Positions 46,606 to 57,740 of a DNA stretch of 64,000 bases are shown here, in pieces. The notes beneath the pieces are model-generated. The model did not search any database. It saw only the letters and a list, made by a program, of their open reading frames with translations, and was not told the origin of the DNA. The translations under genes were made by a program, and so were the position numbers. Source of the DNA: Gnetum montanum (lineage: Eukaryota; Streptophyta; Gnetopsida; Gnetales; Gnetaceae). The first letter of the stretch is position 1. The number at the start of each line of letters is the position of its first letter. Where the stretch lies: assembly GCA_015680685.1 (NCBI GenBank), contig MNCI01004986.1, positions 136,813 to 200,812 on the forward strand, written 5' to 3'.

Positions 46606-48575
46606 GCAGTGGCTTGTATCCGCCTACACCAATAGGAGATTTATATCTAGATGATGAAGGAGAAAATCTGTTTGAAAACAAAGATAAGTTGTTATTGCAA
46701 CAAATTGCTGCAGGAGAAAAGATGGTTTATGATGAATATAGTTCTCCAATTTATGATGATGAATCCGAATTGAGAATTCAAGTAGAAGAAAATTAGAGAA
46801 TTCGATTGNGTGTGACAGCAAAAGATGAAGAGAAAATTGCCGAAGAATGTCAAGTTATTCTGCCCTTTTCTGAAGCATTACTGAAGAAAAAGTCGTTTAT
46901 GTTAGGAGGACATAAGGATCTAAAGTTTCCGGAGGTTCCAAAAGAAGCTATTTATAATTTTGCAAATACGTTTTCAGCCTAAATGGCAACATCAATCAAG
47001 AAATTTGAAGCTTTGCTAGATATCAAAGGTAAAGGAGTTAGACCAGTGTTGTTACCTTTATTTACTGAAGAAGAAGTTGAGAAGTGGAAAGCACAAAATT
47101 ACTCTTATGTTCATCTTGGACAGATTGATATTATTTCAAGTCCAAAGTTTAGTTATAACATTGGCACTGAATATGTGGTTATGTTATTGGATAGCCAAAT
47201 TATTGGCAATGGTAAAAGTCAAGATCCATAAACCACTTGGGAACTAGCTAAGATCTGTCAATTCAAAGGCACACTTGATTCATATGCACTTTGCATAGTT
47301 CAGCTGAATTTCCAGTTAGCATTAAATGATGATTATATAACTAGTGCTTTGTTACTGTGTATAGAAATCCATGGTGTTGATTTACTTCCAGGTGTTGTTT
47401 ATGCTACTATTGCCATCTAAGGGACGTATCAGTTATCAAATACGATTCTCATGAATCACAAGTTGAAGTGGGGAGTTCAATTCCCTAAAGGAAGCCAGCA
47501 TTTTCCAGCCTGCAGAAGAACCATTAATGCACCAGAGTATATTTAGAGTTTTCCAAATATTCAGAATTTTCTCCAAGATCAAGAATTCAGAACAGTAGAA
47601 AAGCTGAAAAGAAGATGGAGTTAGTATTCTATTCAATAATTTGGAAGATTGGCAATGGTTACATTGGAAGCTTTACCAGTGGTGATGCCATCACAAAAAT
47701 TTGTAGAAGCATCCACATCCTCAGCCTCTTTGAATATTGATGTACGTGCTACAATTCTCATGATGCAGCCTTCATACCAGCAAGTGGGTAATCGAAGATT
47801 ACTCAAAGAAGGAAGTTGGCCACCTCAGGGAGCATATCACACAACTTCATCACAAGACAATCCACCAACTATAAGAGCTGATTGTAGTTATATGTTAGAA
47901 CATTCTGCTGCAAGCCCTAATGATCAGCAAGACACAGTAAGACAACTTAACTATCTGTGTCATTGGACATCATATGCTTCTCAACATATTATGCACATAT
48001 CTGATCAAGTTAGTAGAGTTGAAAACAGAGTTACTCAACTATCATAAGATATGCAAGATCATCTCATGGCATATGAAGACATTGCACAGAGAATGCAAGA
48101 AGAAAAGAACAAAAAACGTCAGCAAGCGAGGATGATGAAACAACAATTACAAGAAAGATATACATTTGAAAATCGGTTAGTTCTTCCATCAGTTAAAGAA
48201 CCAGTCAAACAGACAGAACAAGAAGAAGTTGCAGTCAATGCAAAACAGCCTAAACCTCAAATAATAGATCCGAGAGATCAGCTATTATTTGAAAAGATCA
48301 AACGCCTACAGATCGAGAAGCAAGCAAAAGCTCCAAAGAACGAAGATAAGAAAGAAGAAGACCCTTCTGAGTCAACTGAAACTGAAGATTGCCAACAACA
48401 CATCATGATGGAAAGGAGAGTTTATGCTCAGCCTCCATGGAATAGAAATCCAACAAATCCACTCCCAGCATTCACAGCCTTTCAACAATGGCCAGCCTCA
48501 TCAATTCCGGTAATTGATATTGATTATTTGCCACCAAAAGAAGTTTTGCATGCTTTGCGGCTTTGGGTAGATCTG
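46606..48575 (+). pseudogene. Viral N-terminal ORF end, movement protein and coat start, plus copy B
   Basis: It starts with the last 60 codons of the N-terminal ORF (ending at the TAG 46795-46797). An N at 46808 marks a gap of about 165 bases compared with 55886-56065. The movement-protein core is at 46983-47231 ('YSYVHLGQIDI', 'VMLLDSQI'), of the 30K superfamily. The coat N-terminus follows (47649-48575) in the same frame but with stops at 47229, 47418, 47544 and 48045. It ends abruptly at 'gggtagatc'. Confidence 0.85.
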
Positions 48576-49209
48576 CTTTTGCTTTGGGAAGACTGATCTA
48601 GCTTAGAATGAAACTCTCGTGGCTTGTTAAACTGCAAAATTCCTTTGTCTCGACTCATTCTATCCTGGTCAACTGCCTCGCACAGCGTCGCAAAACTCAA
48701 CCTTTTACAGCACACTCTTCTCTCAACGGTGCTTCTCACAGGGAGTTTATCAGACAAAGGGGATTCCTTCCAACCAGGACCCAAAGCTTTAAAACAACGA
48801 ATGCACTTTGCAACCAGAGGTACAACTAATCAAGAGACAGTACTACAAAAAACACCAAGCTTGAATCGCAGCAAAATGATTCATGAACATGCCCAGAATA
48901 ATCAAACAGATACATAACAAAAGACCGATGCAGAACACAATGTTATGCCAATCAAACCAATACAAACTCATAGGCGCGGGATCAAATTATTATTTGCAAG
49001 AACTAGCATGAACATTAGTAAATCTAATAGTAACACAAAGACTGTAGCAGCAATCAAGAAAGCTTCATTACTTGAAAAACTTACAAGCAGGAAGGGATTA
49101 CAAAACATTACAGACTATAAGACTACAAGACTACAAGACTACACACTCTATTTCTCTGTTGATCTCTCTGTGTGTGTGTGTGTGTGTGTGTCATACAGAC
49201 TTAAGAACC
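48576..49209 (-). other. Viral leader region, minus copy, with TG repeat
   Basis: On the minus strand it is the transcribed leader downstream of the TATA box at 49210-49219. A TG dinucleotide run is at about 49169-49191, near the predicted transcription start. Triplicated 'agactacaag' units lie near 49122-49143. Confidence 0.75.
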
Positions 49210-49219
49210 CTATTTATAG
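49210..49219 (-). promoter_or_regulatory. TATA box of the viral promoter, minus strand
   Basis: CTATAAATAG on the minus strand lies between the end of the polymerase region and the leader, as expected for a caulimovirid promoter. Many 'catgca'/'tgcatg'-like motifs lie upstream (49270-49320). Confidence 0.7.
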
Positions 49220-50040
49220 GACTCGGAAGCTGAGACTTCCTTAACATGACTAAAAGAAAAACACAATCTTGGCATGCAAGCCAAGCAAAGACCAAACGTG
49301 CATAGCATGCAAAGAAAGGCGTACAAGCCATCCCTAAATGGATTTCAGGATGGCACGATGGACAAAACAAATCTTGCCATGTGCACGGACACAATCACTA
49401 CATTCTCTAATAAGCTTTGACAACTTGGTTAAAATGCCAGATGGAGTAGACGATACGTCTTCAGGTTCTGGCGGTGGGAGTTGCTTTGGCACTACGCGTT
49501 CATGAGCGTACCACGTAAGCTCCTAGAAAAAGTTGATTCGTTGGAATGACGTGCAAGGTTCTCTTCCCATGATGTTGCTCCTAACAACTTTGTGAGATAC
49601 CTTCTTGCATTATCATTGGCGAACAAAGGTCAGCGAATAAGAATCAGATTGTCCAGCATATCTATTAAAGATAAATGATTTAACAATTTAGCTTCAAGTC
49701 GACTCCAGCGAAGATTGTTGACGACGCAATCTATCTGTCCTGCCATGTTTACAAAGAAGTCGAGTGTTGGATACTGCTTGGATTGGCTAAGGGTTGATTC
49801 TCGTGGAAATAAGGTTGCAATTTGTCGAACCCATCTAACACGATCTTCGAGCATTGCTACTGGCCAAACCTTCCAGTCTTCATTATCCTGCATTACATTC
49901 AAGGAATTGCTACTGGAATCTGGTTGGAACATCTTGATTTGTGATTTGAGTTCTCTGGTTAAGGCATCAGGAAGACTATTTGCAATACCTGGAATTTGTT
50001 CAATGGAAAATTTATATTGAGCAAGTAAAAACTGCCGTCA
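49220..50040 (-). pseudogene. Viral polymerase C-terminal extension and intergenic region, minus copy
   Basis: After RNase H, the minus strand reads 'YKFSIEQIPGIANSLPDALT' (the usual RNase H tail) and a 100-codon stretch to 49630 ('DNEDWKVWPVAMLEDRVRWV'). I recognise no domain in that stretch. The plus copy lacks it. The coding signal fades before 49420. Confidence 0.65.
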
Positions 50041-51380
50041 TGCAAACCTTTGGAGTTTTGGTGATGGGGTGATTCTTCTTTTTAGCAGAGTTGTGAGATT
50101 TGATGAATCAGTTCTTAGAATAAATGGCTCACCAATAAGATAAATATGAAAATTTTCAAGACCTCTAATAGTGGCCAAAATTTCCTTTTCTACCGGCCAA
50201 TAATTCAATTCATTCTTTTGAAATGTCCCTGAGGCATAAGCACAAACTTGTTCTGATTCTCTAGAATTGCTGGCTTGGAGTAAAATAGCTGCCCATGCAT
50301 CATAACTGACATCTGTATTAAGGATGAATGGACCATGCAAAATCGGCTGTAATGGTGGAAGCATCTGACATTCAGCTTTAAGCTTCTTAACCTAATCTAT
50401 AGCTGCTTTTGTCCAAACAAATGGCTATTTATTCTTGCACCAACGAATTTTTGTTGTTTTATCTGAAAATTTTTCTATATGCCTCGAAACATAGTTAACA
50501 CAACCTAAGAATCTTAAACATTGATCTTTGTTAGCTAACTGGTCTAGAAATCTATCAACCTTCTGAAGGATATGCGGCTGCATGTAGATCTTACCATCTT
50601 GAATTGTTACTTCTAAAAATTCAATAACCTTTTTTCCAATTTGAAATTTTCTGACATCTAAAGATAACCCAATTCCATGCTGCAAACAAAGCTTTGCAAA
50701 CTACTGAAAAATGGTAAACATGCTCTTTTGGGGTATATGAATATATGACAAAATCATCAATATAATTGGCAACAAATTGATGAACTTCTTTAAAAATAGC
50801 ATCCATTCGTCATTGAAACTACAATGGAGCATCCTTTAAATCGAATGACATAACTATCCATTCGAACAAACCTTGAGGTGTATTGAATGTTGTCTTATGA
50901 ATATTTGCTTCTGCTATTTTAGTTTGATGGTAACCGCTCTTGCAATCAAATTTGCTGAATACCTTATTTCTTGCAACAGTTTGAATTAACGCTTCCTTGT
51001 TAGGTAGAGGCCATTTGACGTCGATTGTTACCACATTTAATGGAATATAATTGATCACCATTCTTGCTTTTCGTCGAGCGAGTTTAGCATGATTTCTGAC
51101 AATGAAACTTGAACAAGCATAATTTGATTGAGATTTTCGAATCAATCCCTTTTCCAAAAATTCTGCTATCTACTTTGCCATTTCCTCTGTATCTTGTTGA
51201 TTCAATATTATCACCTTGGATTTTACTAGGATATTATGCACAGTTGGAATGTGTGCTTCTGGGCTATCCTTGTCCCAAAAATCCTATGGGTGTTCACAAC
51301 AGCATTTTTGCACTTCTTCAAAACACTGGCTATAGCATCTTTCTTCATCATCATTTAGATCAATCTGAACTTTCTTTAAT
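50041..51380 (-). pseudogene. Viral reverse transcriptase and RNase H, minus copy
   Basis: The same motifs as in 44353-45440: 'FDCKSGYHQTKI', 'YIDDFVIYSYT' and 'LNTDVSYDAW', where the catalytic neighbourhood T-D-A-S has changed to T-D-V-S. A frame change lies between about 50806 and 50819, and stops at 50391, 50427 and 50704. More complete at the 3' end than the plus copy. Confidence 0.88.
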
Positions 51381-52150
51381 TGCTGAATTCTAGCATATTT
51401 TTATTTTGCTATATCTTCTATCTCATACTGAGTTATAAATTGGTTTAACGAAGGATTTTCATGATTGAAGGTTGAGCATACCTGAGGATGCTTATTCCTT
51501 TGCATCTGAGGTGGAATTCTGCTCAATATGATCTTTGGACGATCATCCTTTTGTGGTGAAGAACAAACAATCATTTCATGCCCAACTGTATCCATACCTA
51601 GGCTGTCCATAAAGAAAGCTCCTAATCCTATATCAAACCCACTATTTCAAATCTGGACAAAATTTGTTTTTCCCACATATTCATCATTTAATGAGATTAG
51701 CACATCAAAAGCAAAATGTGTGAGTTGATGCACACCATTCATGGTATCTAATGTAACTACCTTATGTGTAACCCAATTCTCTAGAACATCCTTATGACAA
51801 AAATTCAATGTTGCTCCAATATCAATAAATACTTGATATTTTCTCCATTTCTCTTTGCCATCTATTGCAACTTTAACTGGAACTAACAAAATACTATGTA
51901 ATGAAAGAAAATTATGAATTTGATGTTGTACTTGAGGGTCTACTTGATGAGGCTTCTTGTGTGCCCAATTTCCTAGTTCAGCTGCAACTGGAAATTGCTT
52001 TTGATAAGGCGTTGCTAGAAACTTTGGTAATTTCTGATGAATAATTGTTGGAACTTTCTCTTCTTCGGATTCTTCTTCTGAAGCTGCTTTCAGTAATGTT
52101 TCTCTACAACCTAAGGTAGAAGAAACGCTTGAATCATGATCTCCAAACTA
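51381..52150 (-). pseudogene. Viral aspartic protease region, minus copy
   Basis: It contains 'YQVFIDIGATLNF', the same D-I-G-A as the plus copy. The shared Ile suggests it was present in the virus or in the common parent of both copies. Stops occur at 51645 and 51909. Confidence 0.8.
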
Positions 52151-53760
52151 TTCTTGCGTATGAACTTCTTCCTCTTCTACTTCTAATTCAGACCATATCG
52201 GCTCCTCATTTAACCATGTTTTGACTTCTTCATCGAGATCTTCTAGATCTTCAGAAAACCATTCCTCATGATTGTTACTTGTAGCAGGTTGCATCATAAA
52301 ACTTCTTTGAACTTCTTCAACAATTTTTGATGATGCATCACTTTCTGTTTCTTCATCATGGCTAGTTTTTTCTGAGTTGTCGGAAAGAACTTGAATAGCA
52401 TAGAACTTTTCTTTCAGGGCTTTAGCTTCTAGATCTTCAACTGGTTCCCACTCATTAATATAACTTTCAAAAAATACTTTCATTTTAGGATTTGGCTTTT
52501 GCTTTTGCGGACATTCATGAGCATAATGACCTTGATTTTTACACGAAAAACAAGTTACCTTCCTTCGGTTGAAAGGACCTCTCCGTTTCTTAGCAAAGAA
52601 ATGCTTTGGATTTGGCTTGAAAGATCTCTTCCACTTTCATCTAGTAAATCTTGGCTAATATCCTTTCCGATATTTCTTTAAGACAAACTTTCTTCTTCTT
52701 GGATTTCTTGATGNTGATATTTCTTTAAGACAAACTTTCTTCTTCTTGGATTTCTTGATGGTGCTCTTGGTGGTTTTCCAAACACATCTATACCATCTAA
52801 GTTGGCACAAACTTCTGCTGACGGAAATAATGTATGTAACTGAACATGATAACATGCCATTTGCAATTCTTGCCTAACCATATGCACAATATCTGTAAAA
52901 TATGTCAAAGACAGATCTATATTTTTCTCCATAGCTTTATACAACACCATTTGTCCAAGCTTTGCAGGTAAACATCCTAAATATAGATATGGAATCATTT
53001 GGTCTCTATGTAGTGCTAATCTATAGACTTCATTTGCATACTCGATACTAAATTACTCAAAATATCTTAAATCTTGCAAATTTCTCTGACTTAAAAAATC
53101 AATTTATCTTTTAAATGCAAATTTGCAGATAAATCTACTGTAAATTCTGTAACTAGTGCGACAAACACACCTTGTAATCCAATGGCTATGACTTACTGCT
53201 GTTGCTGTTGCGTTGAACTTTCCCACCAATGGCGAATCTTGCCACTTGCTCTGGTGAATGCTCCAGAGATCACCGTTGCTTCATCTATTCTAAGGACTTG
53301 CATGGCAGTGTGAAGCTGATCTACCCAAAGCCGCAAAGCATGCAAAACTTCTTTTGGTGGCAAATAATCAATATCAATTACCGAAATTGATGAGGCTAGC
53401 CATTGTTGAAAGGCTGTGAATGCTGGCGGTGGATTTGTTGGATTTCTGTTCCATGGAGGCTAAGCATAAACTCTCCTTGCCATCATGATGTGTTGTTGGC
53501 AATCTTCAGTTTCAGTTGACTCAGAAGGACCTTCTTCTTCCTTATCTTTGTTCTTTGGAGCTTTTGCTTGCTTCTCAATCTGTAGGCGTTTGATCTTTTC
53601 AAAGAATAGCTGATCTCTCGAATCTGTTATTTGAGGTTGAGGCTGTTTTGCTTTGACTACAACTTCTTCTTGTTCTGTCTGTTTGACTGGTTCTTTAACT
53701 GATGGAAGAACTAACCGATTTTCCAATGTATATCTTTCTTGCAATTATTGTTTCATCACC
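52151..53760 (-). pseudogene. Viral coat protein region with zinc knuckle, minus copy
   Basis: Acidic linker at 52148-52483, knuckle at about 52500-52545, basic region at 52560-52780 with an N at 52714 between two near-identical stretches of about 45 bases, and coat core to 53760. It lines up with 42008-43199 but is broken at different points. Confidence 0.85.
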
Positions 53761-55005
53761 ATCACTTGCTGACATTTTTTTTTCTTTTCTTCTTACATTC
53801 TCTACGCAATGTCTTCATATGCCGTGAGATGATCTTGCATATCTTGTGACAGTTAAGTAACTCCATTTTCAACTCGACTCACTTGATTAGATATGCACAT
53901 AATATGTTGAGAAGCATATGATGTCCAATGACATAGATATGTGAGTTGTCTTACCGTGTCTTGTTGATCATTAGGGCTTGTAGCAGAATGTTCTAACATA
54001 TAACTACAATCATCTCTTGTAGTTGGTGGATTGTATTGTGATGAAGTTGTGTGATATGCTCCCTGAGGTGGCCAACTTCCTCCTTTGAGTAATCTTCGAT
54101 TACCCACTTGCTGGTATGAAGGCTGGATCATGAGAATTGCAGCACGTACATCAGTATTCGGAGAGGCTAAGGATGTGGATGCTTCTGCAAATTTTCATGA
54201 TGGCAACACCACTGGTAATGCTTCCAATGTAATTGTTGCTGATCTTCCAAATTGTTGAATAGGATACTAACTCCATCTTCTTTTTGGCTTTTCTACTATT
54301 TAGAATTCTTGATCTTGGAGCAAATTTTGAATTCCCGAAAAACTCTGAATATACTCTGGTGCATTAATGGTTCTTATGCAAGCTAGAAAATGCTGGCTTC
54401 CTTTAGGGAATTGAACTCCCCACTTCAACTTGTGATTCATGAGAATCGTATTTGATAACTAATACATCCCTCAGACGGTGATAGCAGCATAAACAGCACC
54501 TAGAAGTAAATCAACACCATGGATTTCTATACATAGTAACAAAGCACTAGTTATATAATCATCATTTAATGCTAACTGGAAATTCTGCTGAACTGTGCAA
54601 AGCGCATCTGAATCAAGTGTGCCTTTGAACTGACAGATCTTGGCTAATTCCCAAGCGGTTTCTGGATCTTGACTTTTACCATTGCCAATAATTCGGCTAT
54701 CTAACAATGTAACCACATATTCAGCGCCAATGTTATAACTAAACTTTGGACTTACAATAATATCAATCTGTCCAAGATGAACATAAGAGTAATTTTGTGC
54801 TTTCCACTTCTCAACTTCTTCTTTAGTAAATAAAGGTAACAACACTGGTCTAACTCATTTACCTTTGATATCTAGCAAAGCTTTAGATTGCTTGATTGAT
54901 GTTGCCATTCGGGGTGAAAATGTATTTGCAAAATTATAAATAGCTTCTTTTGGAATCTCCAGAAACTTCAGATCCTTATGTGCTCCTGACATAAACAACT
55001 TTAAG
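53761..55005 (-). pseudogene. Viral movement protein region, minus copy
   Basis: The movement core is at 54471-54845 ('YSYVHLGQIDI', 'VTLLDSRI'). It is joined through a Gln/Ser/Pro-rich linker (53853-54131) to the coat region in the order seen in the other copies. The viral match ends at about 55005 ('KLFMSGAHKDLKFLEIP'). Confidence 0.85.
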
Positions 55006-55112
55006 ACATTTTGAGCAATTTAGTGTCAAGTATGCAAATGAAGTCTATAGATTAGCATTGCATAGAGACCAAATGATTCCATATCTATATTTAGGAAGTT
55101 TTCCTGCAAAGC
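55006..55112 (+). pseudogene. Short coat-gene piece at an inversion joint
   Basis: It matches 42666-42774 ('LHRDQMIPYLYLGSFPAK') in plus orientation, directly after the minus block. Confidence 0.8.
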
Positions 55113-55131
55113 TAAGGTCACGAAGATCAAA

Positions 55132-55143
55132 TGGTGTCAGAGC
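55132..55143 (+). other. Possible viral primer-binding site (tRNA-Met)
   Basis: TGGTGTCAGAGC differs by one base from the tRNA-Met site used by caulimovirids and lies upstream of the N-terminal ORF. A competing view is that 'caaatggtgt' is simply coat sequence shared at the join (42778-42787). Confidence 0.5.
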
Positions 55144-55207
55144 CGAGTCTTCAACAAACAGAGCTGAGTCTTCAAAAGCTGGTGCTAAACGAGCTGGTGC
55201 TAAACAG

Positions 55208-56124
55208 GTATGCAAGCATTTTGGCATGATTGAAAGTAGTTTTGATGAAAATGTATGGCCTCAATGGAGTATAGATGCGAGTAGTTATTGGGATAGTCCT
55301 GAATGGTTTGCAGAAAGATGGGACGCTGATAATCTATTTTCTTTAGCTCATATGTTATATGAATATAAGAAGTTTGGTAGATCTAAATCATTGGGCAATT
55401 TGTATTGGGAAACTGTTACTAAGCCGGTAGAAGAAAAGTTAGAAGTGATGTCTAATTATTATTGGACAACGGGAAAAAACTATGTTTCAACGCCTAATCT
55501 TACAACTAGGCCAAATCTAGGAGGAAAAATGAAGCATAGTAAGTCATGTCCTCAGATTTGTCAAGAACTCGAAGGAGTATTGTTAACATCAAAATCTTGT
55601 CCAGTGGTATTTGAGATTGAAGAATTGCCAGATAGTGAGTCTGATAAAAGCCCAAGTGTACCATATCTAGTAGAATCTTTTGATCAGTTTGGTAGGAAAT
55701 ATTTGTATCCGCCTACACCGATAGAAGATTTATATCCAGATGATGAAGGAGAAAATCCGTTTGAAAACAAAGATAAGTTGTTATTGCAACAAATTGCTGC
55801 AGGAGAAAAGATGGTTTATGATGAATATAGTTCTCCAATTTATGATGATGAATCCGAATTGAGAATTCAAGTAGAAGAAAATTAGAGAATTCGATTGGAA
55901 ATTTTCAATATGTTAGTACAAGCAACAATAAATGATGTAGATGAAGTAGAATCAAATTGGGATTCTGATGACGAGGATGATGATGCTGATAGTAGAGAAG
56001 CAAGAATTGGAGTGTTTGAAGATTTTCCTAGACCATGGATCAATATGCTAAGGTCACGAAATGTGACAGCAAAAGATGAAGAGAAGATTGCTGAAGAATG
56101 TCAAGCTATTCTACCCTTTTTCTG
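55208..56124 (+). pseudogene. Viral N-terminal ORF of unknown function
   Basis: An open frame reads from the upstream joint to a TAG at 55883-55885, then continues in the same frame to about 56124. It is rich in Trp, Tyr, Asp and Glu ('MIESSFDENVWPQWS', 'DDEDDDADS'). I recognise no domain. The same TAG is present in the partial copy at 46795-46797. A one-base frame change near 56120 separates it from the movement protein. Confidence 0.7.
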
Positions 56125-57236
56125 AAGCATTGCTGAAGAAAAAGTCATTTATGTCAGAAGGACATAAGGATCTGAAGTTTCTAGAGATTCCAAAAGAAGC
56201 TATTTATAATTTTGCAAATACGTTTTCAGCCCAAATGGCAACATCAATCAAACAATCTGAAGCTTTCCTAGATATCAAAGGTAAAGGAGTTAGACCAGTG
56301 TTGTCACCTTTATTTACTGAAGAAGAAGTTGAGAAGTGGAAAGCACAAAATTACTCTTATGTTCATCTTGGAAAGATTGATATTATTGTAAGTCCAAAGT
56401 TTAGTTATAGCATTGGCGCTGAATATGTCATTACGCTGTTGGATAGCCGAATTATTGGCAATGGTAAAAGTCAAGATCCAGAAACCGCTTGGGAACTAGC
56501 CAAGATCTGTCAGTTCAAAGGCACACTTGATTCAGATGCGCTTTACGTAGTTTAGCTGAATTTCTAGTTAGCATTAAATGATGATTATATAACAAATGGT
56601 TTATTATTGTGTATAGAAATCCATGGTGTTGATTTACTTCCAAGTGCTGTTTATGCCACTATCGCCATCCGAGGGATGTATCAGTTATCAAATACGATTC
56701 TCACAAATCACAAGTTGAAGTGGGGAGTTCAATTCCCTAAAGGAAGCCAGCATTTGCTAGCCTGTGGAAGAACCATTAATGCACCAGAGTATATTCAGAG
56801 TTTTCTGAGAATTCAGAATTTGCTCCAAGATCAAGAATTCAGAACAGTAGAAAAGCTGAAAAGAAGATGGAGTCAGTATCCTATTCAACAATTTGGAAGA
56901 TCAGCAATGGTTACATTGAAAGCTTTACCAGCGGTGCTACCATCACAAAAATTTGCAGAAGCATCCACATCCTCAGCCTCTCCGAATATTGATGTACGTG
57001 CTGCAATTCTCATGTTGCAGCCTTCATACCAGCAAGTGGGTAATTGAAGATTGCTCAAAGGAGGAAGTTGGCCACCTCAGGAAGCATATCACACAACTTC
57101 ATCACAACACAATCCACCAACTACAAGAGCTAATTATAGTTATATGTTAGAACATTCTACTGCAAGCCCTAATGATCAGCAAGACACGGTAAGACAACTC
57201 AACTATCTGTGTCATTGGACATCATATGCTTCTCAA
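56121..57236 (+). pseudogene. Viral movement protein and coat start, plus copy C
   Basis: The best-preserved movement core: 56076-56555 is open, with 'ALLKKKSFMSEGHKDLKF', 'YSYVHLGKIDIIVSP' and 'VITLLDSRIIG'. After a stop (56553-56555), 56607-57047 is open, then another stop. It is cut at 57236 where host DNA resumes. In plants these proteins move virus through plasmodesmata. Confidence 0.87.
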
Positions 57237-57740
57237 TGGTCAATAAATGAGACATTGTGCTATGGAATTGTATTCAAGGAAGAAACAAGCATTAGCTTTT
57301 ATGATAGTTCACAATTTCCAAATTTTCATTTTGGAAAAATATTTTGTTGTTGCATGCAACAAAGGGCCTAGAGCATGCTATGAATTTAATGCGTAAATTA
57401 TGCATTTTTCTAATTTTTGTGTGTAAAATATGCTTTCTAAAATTTGAAAAGCATCTAAAAATGTATGAAGATATAGAAATGCATCATGAAAAAATTTAGC
57501 TAAGTTATATATATTAAATATATTAAAATGAAATGAAGCTTTATTATGTCTAAAGACCTATAGGATCTATTGGCCAGATATTACATTTTCATGAAAAATA
57601 AAGATAAGCTCTACAAATTCACAAAGCACACCAATAAGGCATCAAAAACAAAGCATATGAGTTTTTTGTTGTAATATTATAACATTTCTCAAATGGGTAG
57701 TCATAGCACATTTAAGGGCTTTTTATCTATGTAACCTACA
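57237..57740 (+). repeat. Host repeat resuming after the viral cluster
   Basis: It matches 63510-64000 nearly base for base ('gagcatgctatgaatttaat', 'tctaatttttgtgtgtaaaa', 'aaggcatcaaaaacaaagca'). Confidence 0.9.

Larger units (their letters stand above)
42008..57236. mobile_element. Rearranged endogenous pararetrovirus (Caulimoviridae-type) cluster
   Basis: Viral DNA begins after host 'acattatcct' and ends at 'tgcttctcaa', next to host 'tggtcaataaatgag'. Inside are pieces of one viral genome in both orientations: plus 42008-44050, minus 44052-44351, plus 44353-45440, non-viral or unknown 45441-46060, plus 46061-48575, minus 48576-55005, plus 55006-57236. Gene order (N-terminal ORF, movement protein, coat with zinc knuckle, protease, RT, RNase H) and absence of integrase and LTRs support Caulimoviridae. 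One frame appears to have covered movement protein to polymerase, as in petuvirus-like and gymnosperm endogenous groups; the genus is inference. All copies have stops or frameshifts. Confidence 0.9.

Noticed and set aside
49169-49191. TG repeat as a CRISPR-like or regulatory array
   Set aside because: Simple dinucleotide microsatellite; no spacer structure. No CRISPR array is expected or seen.
55058-55207. A fused gene starting MHRDQMIPYLY and running into the N-terminal viral ORF
   Set aside because: The first part is a coat-gene scrap at a rearrangement joint. The open frame across it is accidental.
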